Source: Streptomyces sp. S4.7
GTDB taxonomy: Bacteria; Actinomycetota; Actinomycetes; Streptomycetales; Streptomycetaceae
Assembly: GCF_010384365.1 (NCBI RefSeq)
Contig: NZ_CP048397.1
Span: 7,197,683-7,261,682, forward strand
DNA: 64,000 nucleotides
Direction: 5' to 3'
Below are positions 35,390 to 43,556 of the stretch, piece by piece; positions within the stretch are counted from its first letter, which is position 1, and each line of letters opens with the position of its first letter. The notes under the pieces were generated by a model. That model searched no databases. It was not told the DNA's origin and saw nothing but the letters and a program-made list of their open reading frames with translations. Made by a program: the position numbers and the translations under genes.

Positions 35390-36403
35390 TCAGAGCGGTG
35401 TACGGAGACTGGAGACGCCGTCGCGCCAGGAGGCCAGGGTCTCGGTGGCCAGGCGGGTGTCCAGCAGGTCGGTGGCGTCGACGCCGAAGGCCACGTCCGT
35501 CTCCAGCCAGGGCTCCTCCTCCAGCAGACCGCCCACCACCTCCCGGCGGACCACCTGTTCATGGACGGCGTCGGCCTCCACGTGCTCGGCGTAGAAGTGC
35601 ACTGCCGCCTCGCCGGCGTCCGCCCGCCGCATGGCCTCGGCCAGTCTGCGGGAGGCGGGGGAGGAGGTCACCTCGACGGCGGCGAAGTGCCCCACCAGGG
35701 CGCCGCGCAGCGACCGGCGCAGCCCGAACATCGACATGAGATTGACGCTCGCCAGCATCTGTGCCGTCGCCGCGTCGACGTACCGGCCGTACGCCGTGTC
35801 CAGCCCGAGGTCCGACATGAGCTCCGCGAAGAGCCGAGAGTGCATCCGGTCGGCCCGGCCGCCGCCGAACTCGTCGAACTCGACCGCGACCATCGCCGCC
35901 TTGGCCCTGCCGCGCAGCCGTGGGATCACCCAGGCGTGCGGATCGGCCTCCTTGAGGTGGTAGAGCGAACGCTGGGCCGCGTACTCACGCAGCTGCCACA
36001 ACTCGCCCTCGTCCCTGAGGAAATGAGTCGGCCCGTCCGCGTCCAGGCGCTCCACCAGAATCCCGGCGAACGCCTCGCCGGCGTCCGTCCTGCGCCCGGT
36101 GTCCGCGCGCAGGGCTGCCAGAAAGCGGCGCTCCAGTCCGCCGCGCAGCCGGAGCAGTTCAGGATCCCACTCCCAGTCGGGGTCGACACCGCGAAACCCC
36201 CGGTAGTGCAACTCGTAGCAGATGTAGAGCGCGAGGTGCAGATCCTCCCCGTACGGAAGGGCCTCACCGGCCACCGAGCCCGACGGCAGCCGAGCACCGG
36301 GGCGGCCGAGCAGCACCCGTACGAGGCCGTCACTCAGCTCGCCACGCCCCGTCGGCAGGGCCGGCCCGTCCTGCTGGGCCCGCGCGCTCTCCACCGGCTT
36401 CAC
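35390..36403 (-). CDS. Iron-containing redox enzyme of the haem-oxygenase-like (HDO) family
   Basis: A 337-residue helical protein of the haem-oxygenase-like diiron group. Likely iron-site segments are YICYELHYRGF (Glu, His), FLRDEGELWQLREYAAQRSLYHLKEADPHAW (Glu, His), EFDEFGGGRADRMHSRLF, and HFYAEHVEADAVHEQVV (Glu, His, Asp, His). These enzymes use O2 and a diiron centre; the substrate here is unknown. The start is GTG 36403, whose GTGA overlaps the stop of the upstream CDGSH gene, so the two proteins are translated together. The CDGSH protein may supply electrons or iron. Confidence 0.8.
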   Translation of the reverse strand: MKPVESARAQQDGPALPTGRGELSDGLVRVLLGRPGARLPSGSVAGEALPYGEDLHLALYICYELHYRGFRGVDPDWEWDPELLRLRGGLERRFLAALRADTGRRTDAGEAFAGILVERLDADGPTHFLRDEGELWQLREYAAQRSLYHLKEADPHAWVIPRLRGRAKAAMVAVEFDEFGGGRADRMHSRLFAELMSDLGLDTAYGRYVDAATAQMLASVNLMSMFGLRRSLRGALVGHFAAVEVTSSPASRRLAEAMRRADAGEAAVHFYAEHVEADAVHEQVVRREVVGGLLEEEPWLETDVAFGVDATDLLDTRLATETLASWRDGVSSLRTPL

Positions 36404-36603
36404 TCCCTGGACTTCCGGCGGTGGCTGGTGTCGCACCAGGGGTACGTCCGGCTGCGCCTGCACGCGCACAGGGCGACCATGAACCGGTCCGACGTCACCG
36501 TGCTCCCGTCGCTGAGGACGACCTCGACGGGTCCCTCGACGAGTATCGGTCCGTCCCTGGTCGGGTTGGTACGGCGCGGCCTCTCACCGGATGGGGTGGG
36601 CAC
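36400..36603 (-). CDS. CDGSH-type iron-sulfur protein
   Basis: 67 residues with one CDGSH site: CACRRSRTYPWCDTSH gives the C-x-C-x8-C-x3-H ligands of a [2Fe-2S] cluster, with CDTSH in place of CDGSH. The N-terminal half (GPILVEGPVEVVLSDGSTVTSDRFMVAL) is the usual beta-rich part. It overlaps the HDO gene by four bases. Likely role: electron or cluster donor to that enzyme. The GTG start is supported only by length. Confidence 0.85.
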   Translation of the reverse strand: MPTPSGERPRRTNPTRDGPILVEGPVEVVLSDGSTVTSDRFMVALCACRRSRTYPWCDTSHRRKSRE

Positions 36604-36762
36604 GGACGATCACCAGCTCTTCCTTTTCCTCGCCGGACCGAGTTCGCACTTACCTCTCCTTTCACGATGGCCCAGTGCCCCGGGGGGCGCACCTCATTGC
36701 GGCGGCGGAGCAGGCGCATGACACTTGAGGAGCGGGGGCCACGCTCAGTGAGGGAGTGCCGT

Positions 36763-37599
36763 ATGTCCCAGAGCGACAAGGGCCGGGACGAATACGACCA
36801 GGAAGAATTCGACGGGGAGGACACGGAACACACCGAGGACGCGGAAGACGCGGAAGTCGTCGACGCGGAAGAGGAACCGGACGATTACGCCGAGGGCGAG
36901 GTGGTCGACCAGGGGCCGCCGGATGTGTATCTCGACGTTCCGGTGCTGAATATCGAAGAGATTCAGCTCGATGTGCAGGACCTGCGGGCCCATGTGTCTC
37001 TGCAGGCCGAAGTTCTCGATCTGGTCAAGCTGAATGTCGGCGCGGACGTCACGCTGGGTTCGGTGGACCTCGACATCAAGGGTGTCGAGGCACAGGCGCA
37101 ACTGAAGGTCCGACTTCACAACGTCGCGACCATCGTCAACCGTGTATTGACGACGATCGACCGGAACCCTGAGATTCTGGAGCAGCTGAGCAGAGGTCTG
37201 GGGGAGGCCGTCGAGGAGGTCGGCGCGGGCGCCGGGGGAGCGGCCAAGGAGATCGGCAAGGGCACCGGGGACGCCGCGCAGAGCGTGGGCCGGGGCACCG
37301 GAGAGGCCGTCGAGGGCGTCGGCAAGGGTGCGGGCAAAGCGGTGGAGGACGTCGGCGAGGGCGCCGACGAGGCCGTCAAGGACGTCGGCGGGAGCGCCGG
37401 GGACAGCATCGAGGCCGTGGGGAAGAGCACCGGCGAAGCTGTCCCGTCGGAACCGGCAGGGAAGGCCCACAAAGCGCGCAAGCACACCCGCAGGCCCGTG
37501 AAGGACAGCGGCTCACGCGGACGCGGCGACGGATCCGGCGAACAGCGCGACGCGCGGAACGCCAGGACGGCCCGCCGCCGCGACGCGTACAAACGCTGA
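36763..37599 (+). CDS. Unknown acidic protein with 11-residue amphipathic repeats, beside the gas vesicle genes
   Basis: 278 residues, ATG 36763 with GAGGGAG upstream. It has three parts: an acidic N-terminus of about 55 residues (mostly D/E); a middle domain of about 90 residues with alternating short strands (VYLDVPVLNIEEIQLDV, VKLNVGADVTLGSVDLDIKGVEAQAQLKV); then from 37195 to about 37450 some seven tandem 11-residue units of the form G-x-G-x-A-V-x-x-V-G-x. The end is basic (KAHKARKHTRR). Eleven-residue amphipathic repeats are known from proteins that coat lipid or hydrophobic surfaces (synuclein, perilipin, LEA). The location suggests a gas-vesicle or membrane-surface role. No family was recognised. 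Confidence 0.7.
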   Translation: MSQSDKGRDEYDQEEFDGEDTEHTEDAEDAEVVDAEEEPDDYAEGEVVDQGPPDVYLDVPVLNIEEIQLDVQDLRAHVSLQAEVLDLVKLNVGADVTLGSVDLDIKGVEAQAQLKVRLHNVATIVNRVLTTIDRNPEILEQLSRGLGEAVEEVGAGAGGAAKEIGKGTGDAAQSVGRGTGEAVEGVGKGAGKAVEDVGEGADEAVKDVGGSAGDSIEAVGKSTGEAVPSEPAGKAHKARKHTRRPVKDSGSRGRGDGSGEQRDARNARTARRRDAYKR

Positions 37600-37756
37600 A
37601 TTCCCCCGGGTCTCCGTCGGTGAGAACTTTTCTCACCCGAATGGCGCTGTCCGGATGCGCGGAGCACAGTGGGGAGGGGGACAGCCGCCCGAGAAGAATC
37701 TCTCCCGACTGTGACAACTCAGCCCCACTGTGACGATTCAGGAAGACGGGTCGGTC

Positions 37757-38182
37757 ATGACGACAGCGAACGAAGCCACACCGAAAGCAATGTCCAACGG
37801 CCACCACCACCGCCACGAAGTCAGAGGAAAGACGACGATCGCGGACTCGGTAGTGGCCTCGATAGCCGGTATCGCCACCCGTGACGCGTCGGGGGTGTAT
37901 GCGATGGGCGGCGGTATTTCCCGGACCCTGGGAGCCGCCAGGGACAAGATGTCCCTCTCCGACGACGTCACCCGTGGTGTACGGGTGGAAGTCGGCGAGA
38001 AGCAGGCCGCCGTCGATGTGAACGTGGTCATGGAGTACGGCTATCCGATTCCCCGGACCACCGACGACATCCGCTCGGGCATCTCCGACGCGGTCGGCAG
38101 CATGACCGGGCTCGAAGTCGTCGAGGTCAACATCGACGTCCTCGACGTACACGTACCGGGGTCGGACGACGACAGGACCTAG
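37757..38182 (+). CDS. Asp23/Gls24 family envelope stress protein
   Basis: A 141-residue Asp23/Gls24 protein. Diagnostic stretches are GKTTIADSVVASIAGIATRDASGVYAMGGG near residue 25, VRVEVGEKQAAVDVNVVMEYGYPIP, and GLEVVEVNIDVLDVHVP at the end. Such proteins bind the cytoplasmic face of the envelope and respond to cell-wall or alkaline stress. ATG 37757 has AGGAAG upstream; GTG 37730 has none. It converges on the small membrane-protein gene behind gvpK. Confidence 0.85.
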   Translation: MTTANEATPKAMSNGHHHRHEVRGKTTIADSVVASIAGIATRDASGVYAMGGGISRTLGAARDKMSLSDDVTRGVRVEVGEKQAAVDVNVVMEYGYPIPRTTDDIRSGISDAVGSMTGLEVVEVNIDVLDVHVPGSDDDRT

Positions 38183-38203
38183 CCGCCTCCCGGCCGCCGG
38201 CCT

Positions 38204-38698
38204 TCAGAGCCGGCCGCCCGTCATGCGGGTCAGAGGTCCCGCGTGCGGCTTGGCCGTCTGGCGGCCCAGGGCGAAGGCGCCGCCCGCCAGACTGACCACA
38301 CCCGCCGCCGCACCGGCGGCTATGGCCTTGCGGTGCTTGACGACGGTCCACGCGGTCGAGGCCGTGGCGGCGGCTTTGCCCGCGGTGGAGAGGAGAGCCT
38401 GCTGTCCGCTCTCCCAGCCGCTGGCGGCCGCCTGGCCGGCGCGCTTGGTGGCGTCGCCCGCCGAACGCACACCGCTCTCCACGGACTCCTCGGCGGCGCG
38501 TCCCGATTCCTTGGCCTTCGAGGCAGCGACCGCCGAGCCCGTCTCCGCGCGGCTCCCGGCGGCCTTGGCCGTCTTACGGGCGGGGGCGCTGGTGCGCTTC
38601 GCCGTCTGCCGCCCCTTGCCGGCGGCCGACTTGGCGGTCGCGTTCACCTTTCCCGCCGTGCCGTTCGCGTCCTTGTTTGCTTCGCTCTCTGCAGTCAT
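38204..38698 (-). CDS. Ala/Lys-rich protein with one C-terminal membrane segment, behind gvpK
   Basis: 164 residues. The first 110 are low-complexity and highly charged (many K, R, A, S, E) and probably disordered. Near the C-terminus KHRKAIAAGAAAGVVSLAGGAFALGR gives a single hydrophobic helix. It is the last gene of the minus-strand gas vesicle run, 47 bases after gvpK. In S. coelicolor a 'hydrophobic protein' gene occupies a similar place. Function unknown. Confidence 0.65.
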   Translation of the reverse strand: MTAESEANKDANGTAGKVNATAKSAAGKGRQTAKRTSAPARKTAKAAGSRAETGSAVAASKAKESGRAAEESVESGVRSAGDATKRAGQAAASGWESGQQALLSTAGKAAATASTAWTVVKHRKAIAAGAAAGVVSLAGGAFALGRQTAKPHAGPLTRMTGGRL

Positions 38699-38745
38699 GA
38701 CGTTCGTGTTGCCGCTCGGTGCGGCCTAAAACGCCGACGTCCGGC

Positions 38746-39135
38746 TCAGCCGGAATCGCGGGGCAGCAGGGAACCGAGCGGGCCGAGGTCGAGATTGAGG
38801 TCGTCCATGGTCAGGTCGTAGCGCTCACAGAGTTCGGTCATCCGGTCCTGGAGGATCATCAGCGTCATACCGATCCGCTCCTCCTGGTCCTCCCGGAGAT
38901 CGCCCTGGTCGACCCGGTGCAGGGCGGTGCGCTCCATGAGCTGGCGCAGCAGTTCGACGATGGTGAGGACCAGCTTGATCAGGTCCCGCTCCACCGTGTC
39001 CGGGTCGGTTTCGAGGCGCTGGGCGATGCCGTCGCGCGGTCGGGGCTCGTCCGGCCCGGTCGGTACGAGATCGAACGCGCGCGCCGCGGCCCGTGCGACT
39101 TCCTGCAGATCGTCGCCGCGGGGTGTGTCAGCCAT
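38746..39135 (-). CDS. gvpK: Gas vesicle protein GvpK
   Basis: A 129-residue GvpK. The family core is clear: DPDTVERDLIKLVLTIVELLRQLMERTALHRVDQGDLREDQEERIGMTLMILQDRMTELCERY, then DLNLDLGPLGSLL. It is an accessory assembly protein of the gas vesicle. The start 39135 has AAGGAGAC. It is the last recognisable gvp gene of the operon, 42 bases after gvpS. Confidence 0.95.
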   Translation of the reverse strand: MADTPRGDDLQEVARAAARAFDLVPTGPDEPRPRDGIAQRLETDPDTVERDLIKLVLTIVELLRQLMERTALHRVDQGDLREDQEERIGMTLMILQDRMTELCERYDLTMDDLNLDLGPLGSLLPRDSG

Positions 39136-39177
39136 CGTGAGTCTCCTTGCGCGCCCGCGACGCCCGGCCCGTGCGGT

Positions 39178-39477
39178 TCACCACGGGGCCGGTCCGTCGG
39201 GTGTGATCGAGCGGATGACCGCCCGCAGGTTGATGTGCACGAGGTCCACGTCGGCGACGGAGAGCACGAGATCCCCGGTCAGGACCGCTCCGCCGGTCAG
39301 CAGCCGGTCGAGCAGGTCGATGAGCGCGACCTGCCGTCCGGCGAGGGACTCGATGGAGTCGTCGGAGCCGCCGGAGCCGCCGGAGCCGCCCTCGGGGTCC
39401 GAGCCGCCCGGTGGCCTTCGGCCCCGCGTCTCGGCGAATCCGACCGTCGGCAGGGCCTCGTTCAGTTCGCCGTTCAC
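39178..39477 (-). CDS. gvpS: Gas vesicle protein GvpS (GvpA/J-like)
   Basis: 99 residues. A Gly/Ser-rich linker (about 30 residues) precedes a GvpA/J-like core: SLAGRQVALIDLLDRLLTGGAVLTGDLVLSVADVDLVHINLRAVIRSI. It is probably a minor shell or nucleation protein. GTG 39477 overlaps the gvpL stop in GTGA, which fixes the start. Confidence 0.88.
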   Translation of the reverse strand: MNGELNEALPTVGFAETRGRRPPGGSDPEGGSGGSGGSDDSIESLAGRQVALIDLLDRLLTGGAVLTGDLVLSVADVDLVHINLRAVIRSITPDGPAPW

Positions 39478-40337
39478 CGTCGCCCGCCGTCCTCGCCGCC
39501 GCTGCGGGCCCCGGTGCCCTCGGCCGGCGGTGTCGCGAAGGAGTACGGCGCCCACGGACCGGTGATCTCGACGCGTACGCCGGGAACGCCGTCGGCGAGC
39601 CCCGCGAGCGCCGCGTGGAACTCGGCCACGCGGGACGCCTCCACCAGATACGCCTCGTTGGCGATGTTCTCGCCCGCTCCCGGCGCGAGGTCCCCCTGCT
39701 GGGGCCGGTGTGCCAGCCGGGCGCGGACGGTCGCACCCACCCGGACGGGCACCTCGGCGGCGACCGCCCCGGCCGCCTGGTAGGCGTCGCGGTGGTTACG
39801 GCGCTGTTCGCGGCGCTGCCGCAAATACGCGCGCCCGGGGCTGGTCACCGCGGCGTCGCCCGGCCCCGTGGCCGTCCGGGCCGCCTCGCTCACCGCGGCG
39901 GCCTCTCGCGGGTCGGCGTAGACCTTGACGCCCAGTTCGACATGGCCTTCGAGCCGGGAGAGCAAGTCACCGAATTCCACGGCCCGTTCGACCAGCATCT
40001 CGGTCACCCGGGCATCGTCCAGATACACCGTGGCCAGCCTCATGGGCAGCACGGTCGCGCTCTCGTAGGCGGCCTCGACCACACAATGGTGCGCACGGGC
40101 CAGCACTTCGAGCTGCTTGATGTCCTCCATCTGCGCCCGGAGACCTTCCGTACCGAACGCGTCATGAGGCACCGACGACACCAGGGCCACGAGGTCTCCG
40201 GCGCGCACGGTCCGCAGCGCGCCGCCGTGCGCCCCGGTGCGGCCGGACAGAGCGGAGTCCAGCGACTCACCGGCGCGGCCGACCGCGTAGACGTAACTCA
40301 TCGGCGGGGCCACGGCGCGTACGTCGGTGCTGTTCAC
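39474..40337 (-). CDS. gvpL: Gas vesicle protein GvpL (GvpL/F family)
   Basis: A 287-residue GvpL/F-family protein. SYVYAVGRAG at the start, VLPMRLATVYLDDARV in the middle and the closing VRVEITGPWAPYSFA are family marks. The start overlaps the gvpJ stop (ATGA). The Arg-rich stretch YLRQRREQRRNHRDAY near residue 170 is a coiled-coil-like segment. It assists vesicle assembly and binds the shell or GvpA. Confidence 0.92.
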   Translation of the reverse strand: MNSTDVRAVAPPMSYVYAVGRAGESLDSALSGRTGAHGGALRTVRAGDLVALVSSVPHDAFGTEGLRAQMEDIKQLEVLARAHHCVVEAAYESATVLPMRLATVYLDDARVTEMLVERAVEFGDLLSRLEGHVELGVKVYADPREAAAVSEAARTATGPGDAAVTSPGRAYLRQRREQRRNHRDAYQAAGAVAAEVPVRVGATVRARLAHRPQQGDLAPGAGENIANEAYLVEASRVAEFHAALAGLADGVPGVRVEITGPWAPYSFATPPAEGTGARSGGEDGGRR

Positions 40338-40762
40338 CGCTTCCCCCTCTCTTCCACCGCGGCGCGCAACTCGGCCAGCTCGGCGCGCAGTTGCGCGTTC
40401 TCCAGTGCCAGCGGACCGGCCTCGCCGTCATCGGAGGACGAGCCGTGAACGCCGCGCGAGCCGTGGTCGCCCTGGGATCCGTTCACCAACCCCGCCGGCC
40501 GGGCGCGGGAGGAGAGCGAGGGATCGTGCTCCCACCAGTCGATGCCCATCTCCTTGGCCTTGTCCACGGACGCGACCAGCAGCCTCAGCTTGATGGTGAG
40601 CAGTTCGATGTCGAGCAGATTGATCTGGATGTCGCCCGCGATGACGATGCCCTTGTCCAGGACACGCTCAAGGATGTCGGCGAGATTTGCGGATGACCCT
40701 TGCTGGCCGTATGGGGACATCCCGGAGGAGGTCCCCATACGGCCGGCCAGTGAATCGGACAC
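40334..40762 (-). CDS. gvpJ: Gas vesicle protein GvpJ (GvpA paralogue)
   Basis: 142 residues. The GvpA-like core is NLADILERVLDKGIVIAGDIQINLLDIELLTIKLRLLVASVDKAKEMGIDWW, followed by a disordered Gly/Ser/Asp stretch and a C-terminal coiled coil (LENAQLRAELAELRAAVEE). Minor shell protein, proposed to initiate vesicles. A perfect 14-bp inverted repeat lies inside codons about 7-20. The preceding gap to gvpZ is 36 bases. Confidence 0.9.
   Translation of the reverse strand: MSDSLAGRMGTSSGMSPYGQQGSSANLADILERVLDKGIVIAGDIQINLLDIELLTIKLRLLVASVDKAKEMGIDWWEHDPSLSSRARPAGLVNGSQGDHGSRGVHGSSSDDGEAGPLALENAQLRAELAELRAAVEERGKR
40705..40744. repeat. 14-bp perfect inverted repeat inside the start of gvpJ
   Basis: Arms 40705-40718 and 40731-40744 are exact reverse complements, with a 12-base loop. 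In mRNA the hairpin would lie 18-58 bases downstream of the gvpJ start codon, in the codons for the variable N-terminal tail. Confidence 0.85.
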
Positions 40763-40798
40763 TGGAATCAGCCCTGTCTGTGCTGTCGGCGGAGTATG

Positions 40799-41944
40799 TC
40801 AGCGACTCGCCGAGGCGGTACGGCGCCGGGAACGCGGGGCCGGCTCCTCTTCCTCTTCGTCGTCCACGAGTTCGTCCTCGTCGAGGTCCTCGTACTCGGC
40901 CTCGGCGGGAGCCTCCTCCTCGGGAGCGTTTCCTTCGGCGCGAGCCTCGTCGGCGGGAGCGTCCTCCTCGTCGGCGACCTCGTCCTCGTCGTCGTACTCG
41001 GCCCGCTCCTCCTGCTCCTCCTCGGGGAGCTCCTCCTCGTCCGTGTACTCCTCGTCGGCCTCGGCCTCCGGAGCGTCCTCGCTCTCCTCCTGCTCGCGGG
41101 CCTCCTCCTCCGCGACGGCGTCGTCGTGCTCCAGCACGACCTCCCCGTCGCGGATCTCACCGCGCCAGCCGTCGGTGGCCTCGCCGCGCATCATGATGAA
41201 CTTGCGGTAGAGCTTGAGGTCGAGACGGGCCCTGCGGCCCTGGGCACGCCAGATGTTGCCGGTCTTCTCGAACAGCCCCTTGGGGAAGTACTCGAGAACC
41301 AGCAGCACCCGCGTCAGGTTGTCGGTGATGGCGTGGAAGGTCACCACGCCCTTGACCGTGCCCTTGGCGCCCTCGGTGGTCCAGGTGATGCGCTCGTCCG
41401 GCACCTGCTCGGTGACGTTCGCCTTCCAGCTGCGGGTGGACTTGGCGACCTTCACCTTCCAGTTGCTGCTGGTGTCGTCGGCCTTCTCGACGCTCACGAC
41501 ACCCTTGGCGAAGGTGCTGAACTCCTGGAACTGCGTCCACTGGTCGTACGCCTCACGCACCGGCACACCGACGTCGATGTCCTCGGTGATGGTGACGCTC
41601 TTCGACTTGCCGCCGCCGCCCTTGCGCCCCTTGCCGAACAAACCCTTGGCCTTGTCCTTGATGGTGTCCTTCAGGTGGGAGGTACCGGCGGCCATGGCCG
41701 CCTGCGCGGGGGACTTGCCCTCGCCGAGCGCCTGGCCGCCCTTGGCCAGGGACTTCACCGCCCCGCCGGGACCGTTCTTGGGGTCGGCCAGCTTGCCGAC
41801 ACCTTCGCCGAGCCGCTGCCCGAGGTTGGTGACGGCGTGCGTGGCGCGCGCCTTGAGGTAGTTCTGGAGTTCTTCCTTCAGCCGGTCGGTGGCCGGATTC
41901 TTCGCCACGTCGTCCTTGAACCTGGTGAGGGTCGAGTCAGCCAT
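40799..41944 (-). CDS. gvpZ: Gas vesicle-cluster protein GvpZ, SRPBCC domain with acidic tail
   Basis: 381 residues. A helical N-terminal part (LKARATHAVTNLGQRLGEGVGKLA) with basic stretches is followed by an SRPBCC/polyketide cyclase-like domain (SVTITEDIDVGVPVREAYDQWTQFQEFSTFAKGVVSVEKAD...WKANVTEQVPDERITWTTEG...VTFHAITDNLTRVLLVLEY). The last 115 residues are strongly acidic (E/D about half) with a short basic end (RSRRRTASASR). The domain may bind a hydrophobic ligand or surface; its exact role is unknown. The start at 41944 overlaps gvpY by eight bases and has GGAGAGGGG. Confidence 0.88.
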   Translation of the reverse strand: MADSTLTRFKDDVAKNPATDRLKEELQNYLKARATHAVTNLGQRLGEGVGKLADPKNGPGGAVKSLAKGGQALGEGKSPAQAAMAAGTSHLKDTIKDKAKGLFGKGRKGGGGKSKSVTITEDIDVGVPVREAYDQWTQFQEFSTFAKGVVSVEKADDTSSNWKVKVAKSTRSWKANVTEQVPDERITWTTEGAKGTVKGVVTFHAITDNLTRVLLVLEYFPKGLFEKTGNIWRAQGRRARLDLKLYRKFIMMRGEATDGWRGEIRDGEVVLEHDDAVAEEEAREQEESEDAPEAEADEEYTDEEELPEEEQEERAEYDDEDEVADEEDAPADEARAEGNAPEEEAPAEAEYEDLDEDELVDDEEEEEPAPRSRRRTASASR

Positions 41945-42509
41945 TGCCGCCACCCCTCTCCTTGCGCCCGGCCGGCGAAGCGGTCTTCTTCCGTGCCTCG
42001 CCGGTACGGCCCGAGGCGGTCCTGCGGGGGCCGGACGCGGTCTTGCCGGCGGTCTTGGCCGCGGGCTTGGCGGACCGCTTGGCGGCCGTCTTACGGCGCG
42101 GCGCCGGCTTCTCGTCCACCTCGTCCGACCCGGAGTCATCGCGGACGTCCCGATCGTCGGCGTCGCGCTCGTCGTCCTCGCCGTCCTCGGCACGTGCGTC
42201 CTTGCCGTCGTCCTTGCCCTCAAGGCCGAGGGTCCGCTGGTGGAGGGAGTCGGCCAGACCGGTGGCCCGCTGTGTCAGGGCATTGGTCGCGGCGGACTTC
42301 GTGGCATCCACCAGTTCCTTGCGGACCTGGTCGTTGAGAGTGCCCAGAACGGGCGAGTTCGCCACGAGTTTGCCGAGCTGCTTCGGATCGAAGCTCAGTT
42401 TCTTGCCGGCCAGGAACATCCCGAAGCCGATGGCCATTTTGGCTTTCTTCGTGCGTCCCAGCAGGTAACCGCCCACCAGGGCGACACCTATCTTGACGTT
42501 GCCTGTCAT
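41937..42509 (-). CDS. gvpY: Gas vesicle-cluster protein GvpY
   Basis: 190 residues. It begins with a hydrophobic helix (VKIGVALVGGYLLGRTKKAKMAIGFGMFLAGKK), then a helical region, an acidic linker and a long Lys/Ala/Arg-rich tail like histone H1 (PAPRRKTAAKRSAKPAAKTA). The charge pattern is opposite to that of GvpZ, its overlapping neighbour, so the tails may pair. The gene position matches gvpY of S. coelicolor. Function unknown. Confidence 0.82.
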   Translation of the reverse strand: MTGNVKIGVALVGGYLLGRTKKAKMAIGFGMFLAGKKLSFDPKQLGKLVANSPVLGTLNDQVRKELVDATKSAATNALTQRATGLADSLHQRTLGLEGKDDGKDARAEDGEDDERDADDRDVRDDSGSDEVDEKPAPRRKTAAKRSAKPAAKTAGKTASGPRRTASGRTGEARKKTASPAGRKERGGGNG

Positions 42510-42535
42510 CTTTCGTGCACCTCAATCTCCCCGTG

Positions 42536-42793
42536 TCAGGGATTGGCCCTCAGACGGCGCCGGTGTGCCTCGATCTCATCGAGCCTGTCCAGCAGTTCGT
42601 CCTCGCGCCGGTCGAATTCCTCTTCGCTGACAGCGCCGCTCAGCAGCTCCTTCTCCAGATCGGCCAATTCCTTGCGCACGGGATCGGGGTCGTAGTACTC
42701 GCGTTCCGCCGCGAGCACCACCTGATCGAGAACCCAGACGGAACCTCGCACGGGTGCGAGCGGCAGAGTGAGAATCTGCGTGATGAGGCCCAT
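42536..42793 (-). CDS. gvpG: Gas vesicle protein GvpG
   Basis: An 85-residue GvpG: MGLITQILTLPLAPVRGSVWVLDQVVLAAEREYYDPDPVRKELADLEKEL, then a C-terminal coiled coil (VSEEEFDRREDELLDRLDEIE). Accessory assembly protein. The start has GGAGGATCC. Confidence 0.94.
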   Translation of the reverse strand: MGLITQILTLPLAPVRGSVWVLDQVVLAAEREYYDPDPVRKELADLEKELLSGAVSEEEFDRREDELLDRLDEIEAHRRRLRANP

Positions 42794-42839
42794 GGCGGAT
42801 CCTCCGATCAGTGGGAGCCTGTCGAAAAACGGGCGGAAG

Positions 42840-43553
42840 TCAGACGAAGCTGTAAGGGGGCAGCGGTCCGTTCAGGGTGAACTCGTAGTCGTCACCCCGG
42901 CGTTCCGCCTCCTCGTGAACGGCCTGCGAGAAAGCGGCGGCCTCGTCACGCTTCACCAGGAAGGACACATTCAGGAAATGCGCCTTGGTGGGATCGGCCC
43001 GGGAGTCACGTTCCGCCGACGGAGCCAGTGCGCTGAGCAGTTCGCCCGCCAGCGCCTCATGACGGACCTGGATCTCGCGGGAAACGAGTTCGCCGAGTGC
43101 CACCTTCTCGTCCTGCGCGGCGGGATTCTGCCGCGTGTACTCACTCAGCCGGCGTACCTCGGCGGATTCGGCGAGAATCTCACGCAGCACGCTCTGCTCC
43201 TCCCGCGACACCTTCAGGTTGTACTCCAGGCGCCCGTCGAGTTCGGTGAGGCGGGTGGTGTAGCTGTCCCGTTCCTCCTCCAGCGCGGTGCGCACCTGGT
43301 CGTCGTCGGGGCCGACGAGGCCGAACCGCATCGGCAGCGCGGCGCCGTCGGTCATCAGCCGTTCCAGCACGCTCTGGTGCGCGACGAGATCACGGCGCTT
43401 GGCACGCAGGTCCGGCGGTGTGTCACTGACGACGGCGCCGAGGGCCTTGGTTTTCACGGTCCGCAGGGCGGACGGCGGGTCGCCGACACCGTTGAGGCCG
43501 TCGAGCCGCAGCGGATGGTCGGCCGCGGTGATGGCGTAGATGTACGTGGGCAT
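42840..43553 (-). CDS. gvpF: Gas vesicle protein GvpF (GvpL/F family)
   Basis: 237 residues, of normal length for GvpF. It has YIYAITAADHPL at the start, PMRFGLVGPDDDQVRTALEEERDSY in the middle, and the closing FTLNGPLPPYSFV. Chaperone-like partner of GvpA during vesicle growth. It begins three bases after gvpA, with GGGAGGAG overlapping the gvpA stop. Confidence 0.94.
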   Translation of the reverse strand: MPTYIYAITAADHPLRLDGLNGVGDPPSALRTVKTKALGAVVSDTPPDLRAKRRDLVAHQSVLERLMTDGAALPMRFGLVGPDDDQVRTALEEERDSYTTRLTELDGRLEYNLKVSREEQSVLREILAESAEVRRLSEYTRQNPAAQDEKVALGELVSREIQVRHEALAGELLSALAPSAERDSRADPTKAHFLNVSFLVKRDEAAAFSQAVHEEAERRGDDYEFTLNGPLPPYSFV

Positions 43554-43556
43554 CGG

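Noticed and set aside
36421..36762. Upstream extension of the 11-residue-repeat protein
   Set aside because: It overlaps the CDGSH gene antisense and has no family-like sequence; ATG 36763 has a good binding site.
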